A stretch of DNA of 64,000 nucleotides from Gammaproteobacteria bacterium. GTDB taxonomy: Bacteria; Pseudomonadota; Gammaproteobacteria; Pseudomonadales; Halieaceae. The stretch spans positions 62,001-126,000 of the forward strand of contig JAUHXH010000002.1 of NCBI GenBank assembly GCA_030427085.1. Direction: 5' to 3'. Shown piece by piece: positions 61,368 to 64,000 of this stretch. The translations under genes and the position numbers were made by a program. The notes under the pieces were generated by a model, which saw only the letters and a list, made by a program, of their open reading frames with translations, had not been told where the DNA came from and searched no databases. How positions within the stretch are numbered: the first letter of the stretch is position 1; every line of letters begins with the position of its first letter.

Positions 61368-62255
61368 TTATTGCTCGGCGGCGCGCTGGTCGATGATTTT
61401 CTTCATGTACGTCCAGGACGTTTCATTGCGGCGAGTGTCACTGACGGGCGGAGGCGCCGTGTATTCCGGGTAGTTCGCCTCGATCTCTTTTTTCATGGTG
61501 TCAGAGAGCTGCTCGTAATTCTCCAGTTTGCGACCCATGGCGTTGAAGTACAGCAGGCCAGAACGGCTGCCCATCTCCATCCAGGGTAGCCACTGGGCAA
61601 TACGTACCCATGAAATGACGGGGTAGGCTACGTTCTGGTCGGCATCCAGCAGCACGTCGGTGTCGCCATTGAAATCGAAAATTTCGGTGGCGTGGTAGGT
61701 GCCGCCCACATATTTCTGATAGTCGCCGGCCAGCGGGTTGGTGTAGAACAGCGGTACTTCAAAGCGCATGAAGTACTTGCCGTTGATGTCCTCGAGATTG
61801 AAAGTTTGGTCCTTGCCATCACGGCCGCGTACGTAGTTGGTGTGATTGACCGGGTCATTGGCCACGTGGATCACTTCATTGCTGGCGTCGGTCCAGGGGT
61901 TTTCCCAGGTACGCAGCACTTCGTTGGTTTTGGGGTCCAGGTAGAGCATGATTTCGCGGGACACCATTTTGTAGCCCTTGCCTCGCTCAGGGTCATCCAC
62001 CGACACACACTGGCGAATGTTCATGCCGTCCAGGTTAAACAGGTGCTTGTCCCGCTCGCCGGGAACGCGGGCGTAGGCGCGGCCAAACCACTGGAATACC
62101 TGTGGTGAGTTATCCTCCAGAGAGCACTGGATTTTGCGATTGAGCTTCAGGTAGCCCTCGGGGGTATCGGGGTCGATTTGCCCGGCGGAGGTGGTGGCGC
62201 TGTAGGCGCCGATGAGGCTGGCCAGAGCCGGTGCAATGAAGCGGGTTAGGCGCAT
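61368..62255 (-). CDS. DUF1838 family exported protein
   Basis: 295 aa. Signal peptide (residues 1-24). The mature part has the DUF1838 pattern: L-K-L-N-R-K-I-Q-C-S-L, F-N-L-D-G-M-N-I-R-Q-C, Y-L-D-P-K-T-N-E-V-L-R-T-W-E-N-P-W-T, Y-H-A-T-E-I-F-D-F and W-L-P-W-M-E-M-G. Function unknown; the family is frequently seen near degradative genes. Divergent from the DUF1330/nitrilase operon across palindrome site 8, so co-regulated with it. Confidence 0.85.
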   Translation of the reverse strand: MRLTRFIAPALASLIGAYSATTSAGQIDPDTPEGYLKLNRKIQCSLEDNSPQVFQWFGRAYARVPGERDKHLFNLDGMNIRQCVSVDDPERGKGYKMVSREIMLYLDPKTNEVLRTWENPWTDASNEVIHVANDPVNHTNYVRGRDGKDQTFNLEDINGKYFMRFEVPLFYTNPLAGDYQKYVGGTYHATEIFDFNGDTDVLLDADQNVAYPVISWVRIAQWLPWMEMGSRSGLLYFNAMGRKLENYEQLSDTMKKEIEANYPEYTAPPPVSDTRRNETSWTYMKKIIDQRAAEQ

Positions 62256-62346
62256 GTGTCTATCCTCTTATCGATGAATTCTGTGTGCCGCCAGACGGCG
62301 GCCTGTCTATTGCGCATGCTGACGGCACTATATAGTATGTTATATA

Positions 62347-62362
62347 GATATGGCAATATAAC
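62347..62362. promoter_or_regulatory. Shared regulon palindrome, site 8
   Basis: GATATG-GCAA-TATAAC between DUF1838 and DUF1330 genes. It is embedded in a longer perfect inverted repeat, ATGTTATAT (62337-62345) and ATATAACAT (62356-62364), separated by 10 nt. Confidence 0.65.
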
Positions 62363-62375
62363 ATTTGGAGAGCGT

Positions 62376-62690
62376 ATGGCGGCCTATGTGGTGGTGGAAG
62401 CGCAAGTGAAAGATTGGCAAGCCTTTGCGGCATACGCCAGTGCAGTCCCGTCGCTGGTGGCTGAATTTGGCGGTGAATATCTGGTGCTGGGTGGTGAGTC
62501 GGAAGTGCTTGAAGGCGCCTGGGGCGACACGCGTATCGTATTGCATCGCTGGCCGGACATGGACGCCGCTCGGCGTTTTTGGCACTCGGAAGCCTACCAG
62601 CAGGCCAAGCGCTTGCGAGAGGGCACCGGGGAGTTCCGCGTGATGTTGGTCGCCGGGCAGCAGCGAGAAGTGCTGGAGGAAAAGTCATGA
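62376..62690 (+). CDS. DUF1330 family protein
   Basis: 104 aa; ATG with GGAG 6 nt upstream. Dimeric alpha/beta-barrel (ferredoxin-like) family: A-A-Y-V-V-V-E-A-Q-V, a central G-G-E-Y-L-V-L-G-G-E-S, and V-L-H-R-W-P-D-M-D-A-A-R-R-F-W-H-S. Related small barrels include haem-degrading monooxygenases of the IsdG kind, though DUF1330 itself is uncharacterised. Coupled to the third nitrilase by ATGA. Confidence 0.82.
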   Translation: MAAYVVVEAQVKDWQAFAAYASAVPSLVAEFGGEYLVLGGESEVLEGAWGDTRIVLHRWPDMDAARRFWHSEAYQQAKRLREGTGEFRVMLVAGQQREVLEEKS

Positions 62691-63742
62691 GTACCTCGTC
62701 GACGTGGGCAGCAGTAGCTTTGCAGATGCGCTGCGATGCTATCAACCGCTGCGCAACGGCCGAAGATGCCCGGGCGCAAATGCTGCGCAGCGTGCAGCGC
62801 TGTGGTGATCTGATTCAGGGAACGCGGGCTTTTGTCGGCACCTTCTCTGGCGATCAGGTGCGGCTGGTTGTGTTGCCGGAATATTTCCTGAGTAGTTTCC
62901 CGATGGGTGACACGCCAGATCGCTGGCTGGCCTATGCCTGTCTCGCGGACGACGGTCCAGAGTATGAGGCTCTGTCACAAGTGGCTCAGCAGAACGGCGT
63001 TTACCTGTCGGGCAACGTCTACGAGTCAGACCCGCACTTCCCCGGCTTGTATTTCCAGGCGAGCTTTATTATTTCCGACAGCGGAGAGCGCGTGCTGCGC
63101 TATCGCCGTCTGGTCAGCATGTTTGCGCCTACGCCGCACGACGTACTGGATCGTTATCTCGACGTTTACGGAGCGGACTCGCTGTTTCCTGTGGTCGATA
63201 CAGAATTGGGGCGCCTGGCCTGTGTCGCCTCCGAGGAAATCCTGTATCCCGAAATTACCCGCGCGCTGGCCTTGAACGGCGCGGAAGTGATCTGCCATTC
63301 CTCCAGTGAGGTCGGCAGTCCTCTGGCGACGCCAAAAAATATCGCGAAGCAGGCGCGGGCCTACGAAAACATGTTGTATGTGGTTTCCGCGAACAGTGCG
63401 GGAATCGAGGGTATTCCCTTCCCGGCGGCATCTACCGACGGCCATTCCCAGGTGGTGGATTACAAGGGGCGGCCGCTGGCCGAAGCGGGGTCGGGTGAAT
63501 CGATGTGTGCCGTGGCGGAAATCGACATCGCCGCGCTGCGCCGCACGCGGGCCAAGCCGGCGATGACCAACCTGCTGGCGCGCCAGCGTCTGGACCTGTT
63601 CCAGGAAACTTATCGGAAGGAGCACTACCCGGCGAACAACTTGCTCGACGAGGCGGGCGAGTTACGCCAGCCCGGTCGCGCGCACTACCTGGATACGCAG
63701 GCCCAGGTGATTGCCGACCTGCAGGCGCGGGGTGTGATCTAG
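62687..63742 (+). CDS. Nitrilase-superfamily protein with altered catalytic residues (third copy)
   Basis: 351 aa single-domain carbon-nitrogen hydrolase; the ATG at 62687 overlaps the DUF1330 stop, longer frames are shadows. Glu in V-V-L-P-E-Y-F is conserved, but the Lys position reads Y-R-R-L and the nucleophile position reads A-S-E-E-I-L-Y-P-E, with Ser instead of Cys (a Cys occurs three residues before). It may therefore have lost amidase activity or use another mechanism. Its stop overlaps the convergent GntR gene by 4 nt. Confidence 0.8.
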   Translation: MSTSSTWAAVALQMRCDAINRCATAEDARAQMLRSVQRCGDLIQGTRAFVGTFSGDQVRLVVLPEYFLSSFPMGDTPDRWLAYACLADDGPEYEALSQVAQQNGVYLSGNVYESDPHFPGLYFQASFIISDSGERVLRYRRLVSMFAPTPHDVLDRYLDVYGADSLFPVVDTELGRLACVASEEILYPEITRALALNGAEVICHSSSEVGSPLATPKNIAKQARAYENMLYVVSANSAGIEGIPFPAASTDGHSQVVDYKGRPLAEAGSGESMCAVAEIDIAALRRTRAKPAMTNLLARQRLDLFQETYRKEHYPANNLLDEAGELRQPGRAHYLDTQAQVIADLQARGVI

Positions 63743-64000
63743 TCGATTTCCAGGTCCATCTTGTACTGGAAATGTTCCGGGTTGTAGAGCACGTGCATGT
63801 AGTCCCGCAGTTGCTCTTTCTTGCCCTTTTTGTGGTAAGAGCGGCGAATCAACGACAGCAGCGGGCTGCCCAGCGGAACTTCCAGCGCCTTGGCCAGCGC
63901 GTCGTCTGCGGCCACCGCGCTGAGGATTTGTGTAACGTGGGTAACTTCCAGGCCGTTTTCACGGAAGTAGGTCAGGCGCGGTTTGTTTTCGAACACTGAT
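63739..64000 (-). CDS. GntR family regulator, UTRA domain, partial (cut by right edge)
   Basis: Reading continues past the right edge, so only the C-terminal 87 residues are seen. They form the end of a UTRA ligand-binding domain as in HutC/FarR-type GntR regulators: L-G-S-P-L-L-S-L-I-R-R-S-Y, then Y-N-P-E-H-F-Q-Y-K-M-D-L near the C-terminus. The DNA-binding domain lies outside. It is the only GntR-type gene seen in the catabolic region and is the best candidate to bind the eight palindromes. Confidence 0.75.
   Translation of the reverse strand, partial: SVFENKPRLTYFRENGLEVTHVTQILSAVAADDALAKALEVPLGSPLLSLIRRSYHKKGKKEQLRDYMHVLYNPEHFQYKMDLEID

Noticed and set aside
13457-63742. Photosynthesis gene cluster of an aerobic anoxygenic phototroph
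   Set aside because: No bch, crt, puf or puh genes are visible; the genes present point to breakdown rather than synthesis.
1-64000. tRNA, rRNA, CRISPR, insertion sequences, integrase or attachment sites
   Set aside because: None seen by eye; no transposase or integrase frames and no direct-repeat arrays.

Overview
The window looks like a chromosomal segment of a GC-rich marine gammaproteobacterium. The small set of housekeeping genes and the TonB-receptor-rich catabolic content fit the Halieaceae/OM60-NOR5 type, but that placement is inference from gene content. Every base stretch over about 300 nt is covered by a gene. I see no tRNA, rRNA, CRISPR array or insertion sequence.

Positions 1-13250 are ordinary core genes: a Ser-rich lipoprotein cut by the left edge, a TPR protein, gamma-glutamyltransferase, GNAT, DUF4136 lipoprotein, pdxH, iron-type alcohol dehydrogenase, an FKBP isomerase, DUF924, CinA-like, AraC, orphan ParA and a nitronate-monooxygenase-like protein. 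Positions 13457-16020 hold a Rieske oxygenase, an SDR and a Crp/Fnr regulator, which may be an oxygen-responsive annex of what follows.

From about 16.1 kb to the right edge there is one large catabolic supercluster, and I read it as a possible undescribed pathway for breakdown of chlorophyll-type tetrapyrroles or bilins. The anchor proteins are two homologues of plant red chlorophyll catabolite reductase (RCCR; 18194-19003 and 23170-23925), a short-chain dehydrogenase that resembles chlorophyll b reductase NOL/NYC1 (19786-20589), a chlorophyllase-like alpha/beta hydrolase (17158-18192), two lipocalin-like proteins and an exported CpeT/CpcT-family (bilin-handling) protein (50174-51199). Downstream logic resembles degradation of substituted maleimides, the ring fragments of oxidised tetrapyrroles: three nitrilase-superfamily amidases (two are tandem fusions), a NicF-like cysteine hydrolase, three Asp/Glu-racemase-fold (maleate isomerase/arylmalonate decarboxylase) proteins, a LeuCD-type hydro-lyase pair without leuA/leuB, a family III CoA-transferase and an HMG-CoA-lyase-type enzyme. 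Two FAD monooxygenases, three aldehyde dehydrogenases, a VAO-type FAD oxidase, a Zn-less MDR reductase, two TonB receptors, a GPH/MFS and an SSS transporter complete the set.

The modules are scattered in short, often divergent operons, but at least eight of the promoter regions carry the same AT-rich palindrome, approximately G(A/T)TATA-N4-TATA(A/T)C (19726, 21293, 39785, 46793, 50128, 52192, 57063, 62347). This suggests one regulon. A GntR/UTRA-family regulator, truncated by the right edge, is the obvious candidate to bind it. Several enzymes carry substitutions at expected catalytic residues (racemase-fold proteins, one nitrilase, both nitrilase second domains, both small alpha/beta hydrolases), so known chemistry should not be transferred uncritically. 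The substrate assignment is an inference; the family assignments and the repeated operator are visible in the sequence.
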